DNA of 64,000 bases from Posidonia oceanica (lineage: Eukaryota > Streptophyta > Magnoliopsida > Alismatales > Posidoniaceae), in assembly GCA_037176725.1 (NCBI GenBank), contig JAZBRS010000044.1, forward strand, positions 1,116,001 to 1,180,000, written 5' to 3'. Positions 31,066-42,028 of this stretch are shown here, one piece after another (within the stretch, counting starts at the first letter, position 1; each line of letters starts with the position of its first letter). The translations under genes were made by a program, and so were the position numbers. The notes beneath the pieces were generated by a model. It had not been told where the DNA came from. It saw nothing but the letters and a program-made list of their open reading frames with translations, and made no database searches.

Positions 31066-34000
31066 CTATACGCCACTAGGAACCACTGAATTGTAGTGTT
31101 CCCCAAGTCCATAAGCATGTCTGTGATAAGAAAGCATAACGCTTGGATTTGACGAGATGCTTCCACTTTCTAACTTGTACTCCTTGCCCATCTCGACATC
31201 AGGGAAGGATCCAGAAAATATCACGATATGCTTATGCAGACAATGGGTGAGAGCACCAAGCTCAAGTTGACCCCCCCAAGCAGCGGTAGACTCCACCTCT
31301 TTGCAGTACTTCTCAAATCTTTCCATGGAATCATCAGTGTCAATTTCAGTATCTGACAAAAAGAATGGTAGGAATTCAGATGCGTGTTCTCTCATGTATC
31401 TTGCTGCCATCCGTCGGAGATCTTGGTAACTATATGGAGAAGAATTCCTCAAGTGAAAGGACAGCTGATCCTCAACAGCTCGGTAGAGGCAGTGGCCATC
31501 GGGCTTTATTTCATTAATCATCAGGCCATGGGGCTTGAGCTTCTTCTCTAGTTTCTCATCTTCAATCATTCGGTCACTGATGATGCTACCCTGCTCTTCT
31601 TGGATTTTTTGCTCTCGTTGTGCTTCTTGCTGAGCTCTTTTCTCTCGTTTCTTTGCACTTTTCCTGGGCTTTGAGACATCAGAGGAAACAGAAACACCGG
31701 CAATGGCCATCACCAAGTTGTCGAGGTCACCCTTCTCCTTGTTATTTGTGTATCCCATGGAGGCAAGCTCTTTGGTATGTCTGTCTTTGAGTTCGGATGA
31801 AAGCCGAGATATCTCATCCTCGACTTGCTTTTTCTTGGCCTTTTGCTCTGCCTTGCTTCCCCTGGCAGCAGCTTTCTTCAAGGACATTTCTTTGTTCTGA
31901 AGCTCAGATATGTCACGCCTGCAAAAGGTCACAAAGATTTTCAGTTAAATAATAGAAAGGAACAATTGCTTCAGTTATCATAAAACACTGATATGCTTCA
32001 ACATCCACAAAAAGAAGGGGTTTTTTGTTGAGTATTATACTTGCAACTTTTATAATCATGCCCTCAACTTCCAAATTATGCAAGATGGTAAATAACTACA
32101 TAATCACAAAGTCTATAAGGTCTGCCAAGAATGAAATGAATATATACATGAATTTCTTAATAAATCAGCATTTAAAGAATGAACCTTAAGTTCTAATTTT
32201 CTAATATAACCAACTTCTACAAATTTCTTTTGGTTTGAAGTTTTTTTTTTTCCTGATTTAGATAGATTTTACCACTATGATATACCTGTACAGATGTAAT
32301 CAATGGTGCAATGATTCAACAACATTCATAAAAAGAAAATGATTTTTTGTGGAGTATTTTCCTTAGCTATCATCTAGGAAGCACAGATCTTCTAAATGGC
32401 CAATGTATCTGTATCCGAGCTAAAACAGTAAAACAAAAACAAGTTTGGATTTGGCAAGGATATGTGATGGATTCGACTAGGATACATGAGGATTCAGATG
32501 GGATAGCTATGGGATATGCTTTCACATATTTTTGAAAGTCCTGGTTTTATAAGATTTAAATCTTTTCATTGGGTAAACTTTGCAAAATACCCAACCCTAG
32601 GAAGCACAGATCCTCTAAATGGCCAATGTATCTGTATCCTAGCTAAAACAGTAAAACAAAAACAAGTTTGGATTCGGCAGGGATATGCGATGGATTTGAC
32701 TAGGATACATGAGGATTCAGATGGGATAGCTATGGGATATGTTTTCACATATTTTTGAAAGTTCTGGTTTTTATAAGATTTAAATCTTTTCATTGGGAAA
32801 ATTTTGCAAAATACCCAACCCTCCTCCTGTCTTCAACCCTAAACCCCTCTTCTCTCACCCTCTCCCTCTTCCAACACCACTACGCCTCCTCTCCAGCTGT
32901 CCTTACCCATCAGTGCCCTCCTTTCCCTCTTCCATGGCTGCTCATCTTCCTCCGATGCTCGTCAGTGCCTTTCCTCCTTACCCATCAGTGCTTTACGCTG
33001 CTGCCGGTCACCAGCCCTTCCTGCCCCCTTCTTATTGTGTTGCTGCCCTCTCCAGCCACTGCTGCCACTTTCAGATCTTCCTCCTCCTTCCTTTTTTCCT
33101 CTTGGTACTCTTCTTCCTCTTCTCCTGTATACATGTCAAGAAGCTATTCATGCTTCATAATCTGTTTTGTGCTTTTTATTGATGATGTGGTGTTAGTGGG
33201 AAGAAGTAAATTGGAGAAGCCTATCCTTACTCCTTAGTTCTTGTCATTTTGGTGCATGAATTAATTAGACTCATTCTACCATTTCCTTCAAAAGAAATTT
33301 GTTAAGAAAGACACAAACCAAGAAGACATTTTAATGATTTGTTTTAGTTTAGTTTCAAGAAAAAAATTTCTTTCCATTTGAACTTTTTAATAATCGACGT
33401 TTTGCTTAGGGTTGTAACCCAAATCCATACCCATTTGGAATTTTCAGCCAGCAAAATAGAGCACCATTAAACGGAAACAATTATATGCATATCCATTAAT
33501 AATGTGATAACATGCAAGAACAATAAAAATGGAGTTTCAACTTTAAAAAAAATGTCAACTGGGTTTTGGAGAATGTCTTGACCTTTCTACTGAAAAGCTA
33601 AGAAATGCATAAATGGAGAGCCTAATCTCTGAAAAAGCCCAAAAAAGAGATTTCCAACTATGATAGCGAACTTTCATACTAAACATTATGCAAGCACCAA
33701 CTAACTCAAAAATTTCTGACTCTTATAGTGGGACAGACTTAACATTGTACAAATGCCAACAAATGCCAAATAGCGTAACCACTGAGCACAAAATAGAGAT
33801 AAATCATTTACCCAATACGCAAAATTGACCCTGTACAAGAAGAGCAAAATCAAACTCCTTTTAACTTAACAAAGAAAAATCAACTCAGTGTTGCAAAAAG
33901 TTTTCATCTTTCAACCAAAAAATTAAGTAAAGGCATCATTGGAGGAGCTGTAGTATCCAAAATAGAGCAAAAACATTAATAGATAAATATTCAGGGACTT

Positions 34001-35757
34001 TTTACTCTTGTTATAGACGATCATTCTAAACATTATGCAATTGAGATAATTCAATTACCCATCAAGGAAATTTCACCAAGTAGGTGATTGTATCTAAACA
34101 AAGAAAGATACAAACCAAATTTCAGGTAAAGTTCCAATCTTTCCAATAAAAACTAATAAAAAAGTACAGTTACAGAACTCAATTATCTGAAAATGCATGG
34201 AAACATAATATAAAAATGAAGAACAGGAGAGAAAGCGTTTTGGGTGATGACCTGTGTCTAGAGAGCATCTCCTCCCGAGTTTCTGGCCTTTTCCCAGATG
34301 GGTTCATGGGGACGGCATCCTTCTCCTCGGACACCTATTAAGATAGAAATAAATATTTATTGAAATTTCAAATGTCATTGTAATTTTTGCATAGGTGTCT
34401 GGGTTCTTTTCATCTGTTCATTTTAGTTCACCCAACAGGCCCAGTTCTAATCTTGATACCACTCAAAGATTTCATGCTTCAATGGAAATTCCAACACAGC
34501 CAGTGGCCTTTTTTAACTTTTTTCCTAAAATAAGGTTGTTGTTGGAATAAGTTAAATATATTTCAAAAAAATGACGATGATCCAATCCCACTCAAATTAA
34601 TGATGACTGGTGAGAAAATCCAAGATCAAATTTCCCAATCGATCCAAGACTCTTTTTCCAACTCAAAATTTTAGTTAATATATTCACCTCCAATAACAGT
34701 AATACTGTAATAGCATGCATTCAATGACCAAAGTGGCACATTAAAGAAAGAGTGAAGAACAGTTAAGCATGTCTGTAATACAAAACCTAAATACACGGTC
34801 AAAATGGCACCTTTAAGCAAGACGAAGCACAATTACAAAAAATATCAAATAACAAATCTACAACATATTTGAATGTATTTTTATTAATATCAAATGTATT
34901 AGCAAATGACACAGATTGTATAAATAATCACAAATCAGACAAATCTACCATTTCCACTAGTAAAGTGGTTAAAGATGTAAAAACTAGGAAAATCTCAATT
35001 AAGAAAATTATTATTTGGTCAAAAGAATCATACAGCATAGAAAGCTACATCACATGTGAATTCCGCATATGCTACAGTCCATACTTGAGTGCTCTGGTTG
35101 CCAACGTACAATATGAGTTATGTGGAGCATCATATGCATGTATAGGCTACAGTGATTTAATGGTGTGAAAAAAGAAACTTAGTATCAGCTTGTTGATAAA
35201 GTCAGGTTATCTAAATCTTAGTGAACATCATAAACAAAAAATAAATGAAATGGGAATATTCTCAACTCCATCAAAGCTCATAGAAGCAGTCTTGCCAACA
35301 TTCAGTTAGAGACTGATCCCAATTAGTATAACATGATACTTTCAACATTCAATTAATAGACCGTTTGCTAACTTCATGCCACTGATAAGGAGATATAGAA
35401 CAATTAAATCCAACTTGAAAGACAAGTTCAAAAAGATAGTTCTATTTTTTTTCCACTAACCTCATTCTCCAGCTTGTCTATCCTTTCAAGTAAAGCTTCC
35501 CCGGCCTTCTCTAATACTGCTTCATCAATCATCCCTGCCTCTCTGAACCGCTTCCACACCTCAACTTCTGTGCCGCTCCCTCCTGCATCAGTTCCATTCT
35601 CTTCAAGCAAATTCTGAGGCAGTGCTGGCCCACCCACAGTACTCCTCCCTTTCTCGAACCTGGTTCCCCCAGCGCTCCTTGGGTTTGAAAGAAGCAAACC
35701 GTTCCTCTCAGCACTCCTCGGAGTAAGGGACCATCCTTTCCTCTGGGGAGTGAACAT
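31066..35757 (-). CDS. OTU5-type deubiquitinase with CRWN1-like first exon
   Basis: The coding model is a join of exons 35757-35461, 34334-34252 and 31918-31066 (297+83+853 bp, 410 residues). Introns have GT..AG ends and the frame is kept across both (phase 0, then an AG|G arginine codon). Residues 1-99 resemble the head of nuclear lamina CRWN1/NMCP1 proteins. Residues from about 120 are OTU5-like: a coiled Lys/Glu-rich stretch ([19 protein letters not shown]), then an OTU cysteine-protease domain. That domain has [10 protein letters not shown] (Cys about 270, Asp about 267) and GEHYNSVVP (catalytic His about 401). OTU enzymes cleave ubiquitin chains; Arabidopsis OTU5 is nuclear/cytosolic and linked to chromatin and phosphate responses. 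Exons 2 and 3 are certain. Use of the CRWN-like exon is inferred: a start at the exon 2 Met ([15 protein letters not shown]) is possible. Confidence 0.85.
32376..32821. repeat. 223-bp direct tandem duplication in intron
   Basis: Units 32376-32598 and 32599-32821, each from AGGAAGCACAGATC to AAAATACCCAACCCT, differ at only a few positions. They lie in the second intron (31919-34251) of the OTU gene. The high identity suggests a recent duplication. Confidence 0.88.
32822..33240 (+). other. Pyrimidine-rich intronic segment with a possible RT-box remnant
   Basis: CT-rich and low-complexity (32822-33120), then [15 protein letters not shown] at about 33170-33215. This resembles the FADDVVLVGES box of LINE reverse transcriptases, but no other RT motif surrounds it. 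The Ser/Pro-rich ORFs are composition artefacts. Confidence 0.3.
35461..35757 (-). other. CRWN1/NMCP1-like N-terminal exon
   Basis: Starts ATG TTC ACT CCC ([15 protein letters not shown]) and ends [30 protein letters not shown] before a GT donor. [14 protein letters not shown] and the VW+RFREAG..DEA..E+..R.ALLE+I.KLE.E pattern are the start of CRWN1-type lamina proteins just before their long coiled coil. None of that coiled coil follows here; the next in-frame exon is OTU5-like. Confidence 0.65.
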
Positions 35758-35901
35758 CAAGAACCCTCCCTCTGATAAACAATGCAAACCGAATGCCCCA
35801 ATAACCTCAAGGGCCCGTGTTTTCTGTTGCCACAGCCTCCAAGAACCGTGCTTTTGGTCGAAATAATACTTCCAATAACCTTTCTTTTCAAACCACAGTT
35901 C

Positions 35902-36300
35902 ACTGGAAACCAAAAAAAAACACGATTTCAACAAAAACCCAAATGGCGGATGACAAAAATACAACGAAAAAAGGAAAACCCAGGAATACCCAATAACCTC
36001 CAAAACCCCAATTTGGCGAGAACCGAAACTGTACATAAGCAAAACCAAGGCGAAGAACCAAATGAACTCAATCAACCTCCCAGGAACAACCCATTCGAAC
36101 ATAAGGGGCAGCACAAACTACAAAATTGGGAAGATCTGTGCCTTACCTGACCCGAACGAAAGCCAAACATTGCCGACAAAGGAAACCCTAATTGCCACGG
36201 AGAGAGGAAGAGAGGGAGGGAACGAGAGAGCTGAAATTTCCCTGCTTTCTTTTTCTCCGCTCTATTTTTCGAGTTCCTGTCTCGTTTTTTATTCGATCTC
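35902..36300 (-). promoter_or_regulatory. Probable 5' UTR, UTR intron and promoter side
   Basis: On the minus strand a GA/CT-rich leader (AATTAGGGTTTCC near 36190, CTCTCTCC near 36205) ends CGGGTCAG|GTAAGG at 36147. A candidate acceptor TTTCCAG lies at 35903. This would give a 5' UTR intron (36146-35903) and a second leader exon 35902-35758 before the ATG. The prediction rests on splice signals only. Confidence 0.45.
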
Positions 36301-37584
36301 ACCCTAACACTTCTATCTTTGCAATGACCATGTTACCCCTATCTTTCATATTTATCCCACTTCTTCCTCCTTCAACGTTTATTCGGACCAGACCACGTAT
36401 ATTTTGGACCCATAAAAGCCTGTTGGATTCATTTAAATATTAAATATTATTATTTTTTAAAAAATAATATTTACTTTGATTAGGAACTTAGGATTATGAT
36501 TTTGGTTAAGAAAATACATATCACACTTTTTAACAGCCCAATGATCAAATCCAACCCATACAGGATCAGGTTTGGATCTTAGTTTGAACTTTTTAATAGC
36601 AGGTCAACGTTAAAAGGGTCGAATTCGACATGACCCAACCCGTTTAACAGGCCTACGGTTGTCAAAGGTTTTCGTAGGATTTTGATTAAGTTTTCACAGG
36701 ATTTTGAGTCTGGGTTCTCATTTTATGGTTTTAAAATTTGATTTTTAGGGTCTTCCTTTTTTATTTTCGAGTTTTCCTTTTTTTATTTTAGGATTTTTAA
36801 TAAGTTTGTGGTTTTCATTTATAGGATTTGGAAAGGAAAGTAGTCGTGCTCATCGTCGTCCTAATAAAGGTTTGGATATTCATTACTATTATCCATTTTT
36901 ATTTCGTTTTATCAAATGTTGTTGTTGTTGTTGTTGTATATACATGTTTCAGCATGATTTTTTTTCCCCAACATTTGTATGCCATGATCTGAGTTTGTTG
37001 TTCTTATCCTTATATTGATGAACGGGAGCCAAGTTCATGAGTTCGTATGCCACCTTCTTCATATCCTGGCATTGATCTTTTCAGATCTGTCCTGATATTG
37101 ATCTTTTAAACATGATATCTTAAATTGATCTTCTTCCCCAACATTTGTATGCCATGATCCGCGTTTGGTATATGGAAGGGTTTGTAGGCAAGTTCTTCGT
37201 TATCTTGCTGGTTTTCTTCATTACAAGCCAATTATGTCTGAGTTTGTATGACCTGGTTTTCTACCCAAAATGCATGCAAATTGCTTATACATACGAGTTC
37301 TATCTGAGTTTACTGTAATGTTAGTTCTGAGTTTTAGTTCTATCTAAGTTCTACATTTTATAGTATTGCCAAGTTTTGAGTATTGGCAAAACCTTTATTT
37401 TCTTTTTTTAAAACAATGTGTATTTTGTTGTTAGCTAGTAATCAGTCATATGTCAGTATTGCCATCATACATATCATGGGATATTGTAGGCATAAATGTT
37501 AGGCACTTTGTGAATCAATCTTACATTTGTATGCAATAAATTATCTTATTTTGTTGATTTATTACATACATTTTGAAGGTTGCC
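36301..37584. other. Intergenic, AT-rich
   Basis: No supported gene. It contains an AT-rich palindrome at about 36438-36472 (AAATATTATT..AATAATATTT), a (GTT)n microsatellite at about 36917-36937, and a repeated CCCCAACATTTGTATGCCAT word at 36966 and 37137. The 70-codon ORF with a Cys run is the (TGT)n tract. Confidence 0.6.
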
Positions 37585-38198
37585 ATGTCGTTCGAATCTT
37601 CGAAGACCACGAATAGAAGAACAGTCGATTGCTTTTATGGATTCCCTGTGCAGCAACTGATTTCACAAACTTATCAGAATCCAAGCAGACCCTTCCCGAA
37701 GTGTGCACAACAGGAGGTCATACACATACTTTCCTCATTTGCTAGAACCACTTAATACTTTCAACACTTACTTATAAGCATATGAACATGTTGATTATTT
37801 CCTTGATGATTGTAGGAGGATAGGTAGCGTCTCTTTTGAGTCTGGGAGAATGAATATAAGAATGGTGATGGTGTTGGGAGGACCATATCTGAAATAATTC
37901 ACTTGCTGGTCTCACTAGTGAATGTCCCAGAGGATGCATCCCACAACAATGCACTTCTCCCAGCTACCCCACCACCAAGTAGCGATATTAGCTCCAGGTG
38001 CTCATGCTGTGATCAGTTCTAGGCGAAGATTGAAATTTTGGAAAAAGAAAACAAGAGGAATGCAATGCAAGCCGCTAGGCCTTAGAAATAAAGCAGAGGA
38101 CAAGAACTTGGAATCCACTCATGAATTGCGATCCATGGATGCAAGGTGGAACACCCGAAGGAATTGTGACTCTGGCTTGTCCTTGCTCTGTTGCTCAT
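37585..38198 (+). pseudogene. GRF-type zinc-finger gene, degenerate
   Basis: Frame 37573-37755 contains CFYGFPVQQLISQTYQNPSR followed by PFPKC, matching the GRF zinc finger (CxCG..A.L.TSWT..NPGRRF..C) with the second Cys changed to Tyr. After a likely intron (acceptor near 37816) another frame gives WENEYKNGDGVGRTISEII and, past a stop, KIEILEKENKRNAMQ, a short coiled coil as found in plant GRF proteins. Stops at about 38025, 38082 and later, plus the MITE insertion at its end, make it non-functional. Confidence 0.5.
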
Positions 38199-38959
38199 AG
38201 GATTGTCAATGAGTTAGATGAAATCCATTTGACCCAATCTGTTATTTTAAGATATGGATTAAGATTTTAAATCTAGTTGGATCCGTTGACACATAATCTT
38301 TTAATCTAAACCATTAATAGGTTGGGTCATGTGTTGGGCATATCACCCGACTCGTTCGTTAACCTATTAGATATTGTTCATTATTCTAAACATATGTTCT
38401 CATGTCTCTTGTCTTTTTATTACCAATATTAATTTAACAATGCATATTGTTTTACTTTATAGGATTTTTGGAGAATGGAGAGATGGAGATATGATTTGAA
38501 GAATATAAGATTTTTTTGCATTATGGAGAATATTAGAGACTTAGACTATTAATTAACCATATTTGTTGTGTATAACAATAACTTGTAAGACATTTTTATT
38601 TAGTTTTATCGATATAAATCATTAATGTTAAAATTATTAAACTATTAAACTATTAGTCTTGTATATTGCATTTATTTGATTTTATTTGTGTAGATTGATG
38701 ATTATGTTTACTGTATTTATTTTGTAATTTATAATACATGTTTACATACACTTTGATTCATCATAAGTATACACATGTTGATTTATTTTATATTAACCTG
38801 TTTGACCCATTAACTGACCCAACCCATTAAGGTAAAATGGGCTAGGTCAGATCATGGGTCAAGGGTCAAAAAATAGGTCATAACTCAATTTGTAGCCTCT
38901 TAGAATAAAACAGGTTGGATTATAGATTGTCTCCTAACTCAGTCCATTGACACTCGTAA
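38199..38959. mobile_element. hAT-type MITE, 761 bp
   Basis: It is flanked by an exact 8-bp duplication TTGCTCAT (38191-38198 and 38960-38967), the size made by hAT transposases. The ends form an imperfect inverted repeat around TGTCAATG (38203-38210) and CATTGACA (38945-38952). The interior is AT-rich with GGTTGGGTCA-type words and no coding potential, so it is non-autonomous. Confidence 0.8.
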
Positions 38960-38967
38960 TTGCTCAT

Positions 38968-39583
38968 ATGGATCAAAATTCTCCTCCATTAAAGTGAGAG
39001 GAGCTAGCAGTAATTCCACCATCACTTGCATCAAATGATTTGGCCATATCAGTGGGCATCGAAAGGATTTAACCATAACATAACTCCTTTCCTTTTTTGT
39101 AATATCTATGCCCTTGCTAATCTAGCTCAACCTTAGGATGTGTTTGTTAAAAATCTTGGATGTTTAAAATTAGTTAGAATCACGATTCCAACATAAAATA
39201 TGAGGAAGTTCAGCTTGATTTTTCATGTATTGTAGTATATTCAAAAAAATATTGTTTGGTTGGTTAATGGGAAATCTAGATTTTAGATTTATTTTATTTT
39301 AATATGAAGTATATAATAGTGATTCTGTAATATGCTATTGTATTTCTTGTAAATGTTTAAAAAAATCAACTTAAAATTTATATTTCATCCCAAAATCAAG
39401 TGGATTATTCTATAATCAAAATCATGTTCAATTATTCCGTTAGCTAAAAATACACATGAATCTGAATTGTTAATTTTATATGATTTTGTACAAAATTTGT
39501 CAAGTCAATTTTGTTTGGTTGAGTATGAGTCATATCAAATTCTTGTAGAATCAAAGTCTCCAAAATCTTTACTAAATGAACCC
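38968..39583. other. Intergenic, AT-rich
   Basis: No gene or clear repeat recognised between the MITE and the Harbinger element. Confidence 0.5.
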
Positions 39584-39586
39584 TTA

Positions 39587-42025
39587 GGTAGCGTTTGGTA
39601 CATTAGAATGGGGATCAGGTCAAAAAAGTAGACTGGAATGAAATTCCCATGTTTGGTACAAAAATAACTTTAAAATAACTATTCCCATGGAAATCAAATT
39701 CCCATTGAACATGGGAATTTCATTTCTTCTCAAGAGGCAAGTAATTTTATTCCCATTTCATTGGGAATTCTCTCATGAAAAAAGAACGACTCCACCCAAC
39801 TGCCCTCTCTGCCCCACTCCTCCCCTCTTTACTGTACTTCCGCGTCCTCCCCTCTTCTACCGCATCCTCCTCTGGCAACGTCATCCCCTCCTCTGGCAAC
39901 GTCATCCCCTCCTCTTGGGCTCATCGTCCCTTCACCAACTACGTCCTCCCCTCTCCTGCTGTAGCGTCCTCCCCTCTCAAGCTCCTCGACCATATGCGGC
40001 ATACTTCATTCTCCGCACTGCGTCCTCCTCCTATCCCTGTTCAAGGTCCATGCCATGTCCCCTCTCCTCTCCATAGCGCATCCCTTCCCTTGTGTAGCGG
40101 TTGTGTTCATTTGCAGCATCTATTCATTTGCTGCAAGTGATTTGGGTATTCAATTGCATAAAGTTTTTCTACATTTGATCTTCATTTTTTTGGCTTGGAT
40201 CTGCATTTTCGATTCATGCCATTTATTTGGATTTACTTTTGATCTCCATTTGGTAGAAGTTGCATTATCACATATGTGTCTCTTTGTTCTTATGTATGTG
40301 TTAACAATAGATTGCTTCATCACTCGCATCAATAAAAGTTTAACAAGACAAAAAAAAAAGAAAGAAGAAATATCATCTTATTTTTTAACTTGTGGCTTGA
40401 GATACTACATATGGTAAATTGGTTTTTACACCTTGGTGGGGTGTTAATTGACTTATGTAGATGTCCAATCAAAAGACCAATGTAATCAATGAACAAGCTT
40501 CTAAGATTGCTAGTTTATATCGATTAGTATACTCTAGTGCTCAAAATTGTATTGAGCAAATTAGAATGGATAGATTTACATTCAAGAAGCTTTGTGGCAT
40601 GCTTTAATCCATAGGAATTCTTAAGCCTGCCAAGAATATTGATATTGACGAGCAGGTTGCTATTTTTTTTACATTTTTTAGCCTACCATATAAAAAATAA
40701 GGTGATAAAACATAGATTTGGTCAGTCTAGAGAGAACGTTAGTAGACATTTCAAACTTGGACTCTTACAGGCATTGGAGGAAGCATTATCCAAGTTACTT
40801 CCTAATACTGATATCAAGGCTAAACCACACATCAAGTGTAGGATGGAGACAAGGAAGAAGGATTGGATTATAGCATACGACGTGATGAATAACCACACTA
40901 TTGGGTTTGGAAATTTTACATGGAATTATTATAAAGTTTGTATAATTACGGCTCCCGACGTTTGGAAGTTATATTTACAAGTAATGGCTACTTTATGAAA
41001 AAAAAAATTATATATTTTGTTTTTACACTAAAAAATTTTTTTTACTTATTTTCTTGAATATTTTTTTATATCTCATGGGTCCACAAGAAAGCATTCAAGT
41101 GGAAAAATAAGTCATTTCCATATTATTGGAATCTTTACGTTATTATTGGAAAAGATCGAGTAATAGGAAAAGATGTCCAAACTCTAGTTAATGTAGTTGA
41201 GGAGATTAATGCTAATGGAGGATATGGAGATACAGTGGAAGATATGGATTGCTCCTTGGTGAAAGAGACTCTACAACAAACTAAAAATGAAACTCCTACT
41301 GCAAATGAAGAGTGTTATAATATTAAGAAAAATTCAAAGAAGAGAAGAAAGATCCCTAATCCATTGATTTAGAGCATTATAGATACAACTGTAATGATTG
41401 CAAATCAAATAAATGCATCAACAGGGATATTTAGTAAAGCCATTAGTGTGGACTTCGACGTGTTTGAAGTAAATAAGAAGATAAACGAATAATTAAAGAA
41501 GCTTCCCAATATTACTACGAGTGAACGCTACAAAACAGCAAGTACTATTACCCGAGATGATGATAAAACTATTCTTTGCTTCGCTATCGTTGATGATGAG
41601 AAAGAAAAATGCATGAAGGCAATGCTTAATGGTAACATTTGATGTTGTGAAATTACTATTTTTTAGTGACATTTGTTATTTGTTTTTATATACTGTGAAA
41701 CTACTATTTTTTGGTAGTGTTATGTTATGAACAAACATGAATTTGCTCTTTTTATTCTATTTGTTTGAAAAAAAAAACTTTTTCCAGGTTGACAGGATAT
41801 TTTTTTGTTAATATATAGATTTTGTATTTTTATTCCGATTCTGTTCTTATGTACTAAATAATGGAAATAAATTATCTGTCAATTTCATTCTGCATTTTGA
41901 TTGCATACTAGACACAGGAATGGAATAAAACTTTTCCATTTCATTTTATTTTATTTCATTTCAAATTCCATTCCAGAGTTCATTTCATTTCAGCCTACTT
42001 TCATTCCAGTATACCAAATGCAGCA
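39587..42025 (+). mobile_element. PIF/Harbinger DNA transposon, decayed
   Basis: The termini GGTAGCGTTTGGTAC (39587) and the inverted GTATACCAAATGCAGCA (42025) form a degenerate inverted repeat. They are flanked by TTA (39584-39586 and 42026-42028), the standard 3-bp Harbinger target duplication. Sub-terminal GGAATG/CATTCC words repeat at both ends. It encodes parts of both Harbinger proteins in one chimeric stretch (40461-41642). Pyrimidine-rich sequence at 39790-40120 is the 5' non-coding part. Confidence 0.82.
40461..41642 (+). pseudogene. Harbinger transposase N-terminus joined to Myb/SANT-like ORF
   Basis: From ATG 40461, frames give RMDRFTFKKLCGML, then (after a TAG near 40606 and a frame change near 40660) FLAYHIKNKVIKHRFGQSRE and NVSRHF. 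This is the N-terminal part of HARBI1-like nucleases. Directly after LLQ the match switches to ALEEALSKLLPN, KAKPHIKCRMETRKKDW and TIGFGNFTW, the Myb/SANT-like DNA-binding partner protein. A likely intron follows (about 40979-41092), then KNKSFPYYWNLYVIIGKDR. The catalytic DDE part of the transposase is missing. More stops follow (41371, 41490). Confidence 0.7.
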
Positions 42026-42028
42026 TTA

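Noticed and set aside
35758..36114. Upstream hydrophobic extension of the OTU gene's first frame
   Set aside because: The extension has no similarity, and splice signals suggest a 5' UTR intron (36146-35903). The MFTPQRK start at 35757 matches CRWN1-type proteins.
36806..37018. ORF with a Cys run
   Set aside because: The Cys run is the (TGT)n microsatellite; no other support.
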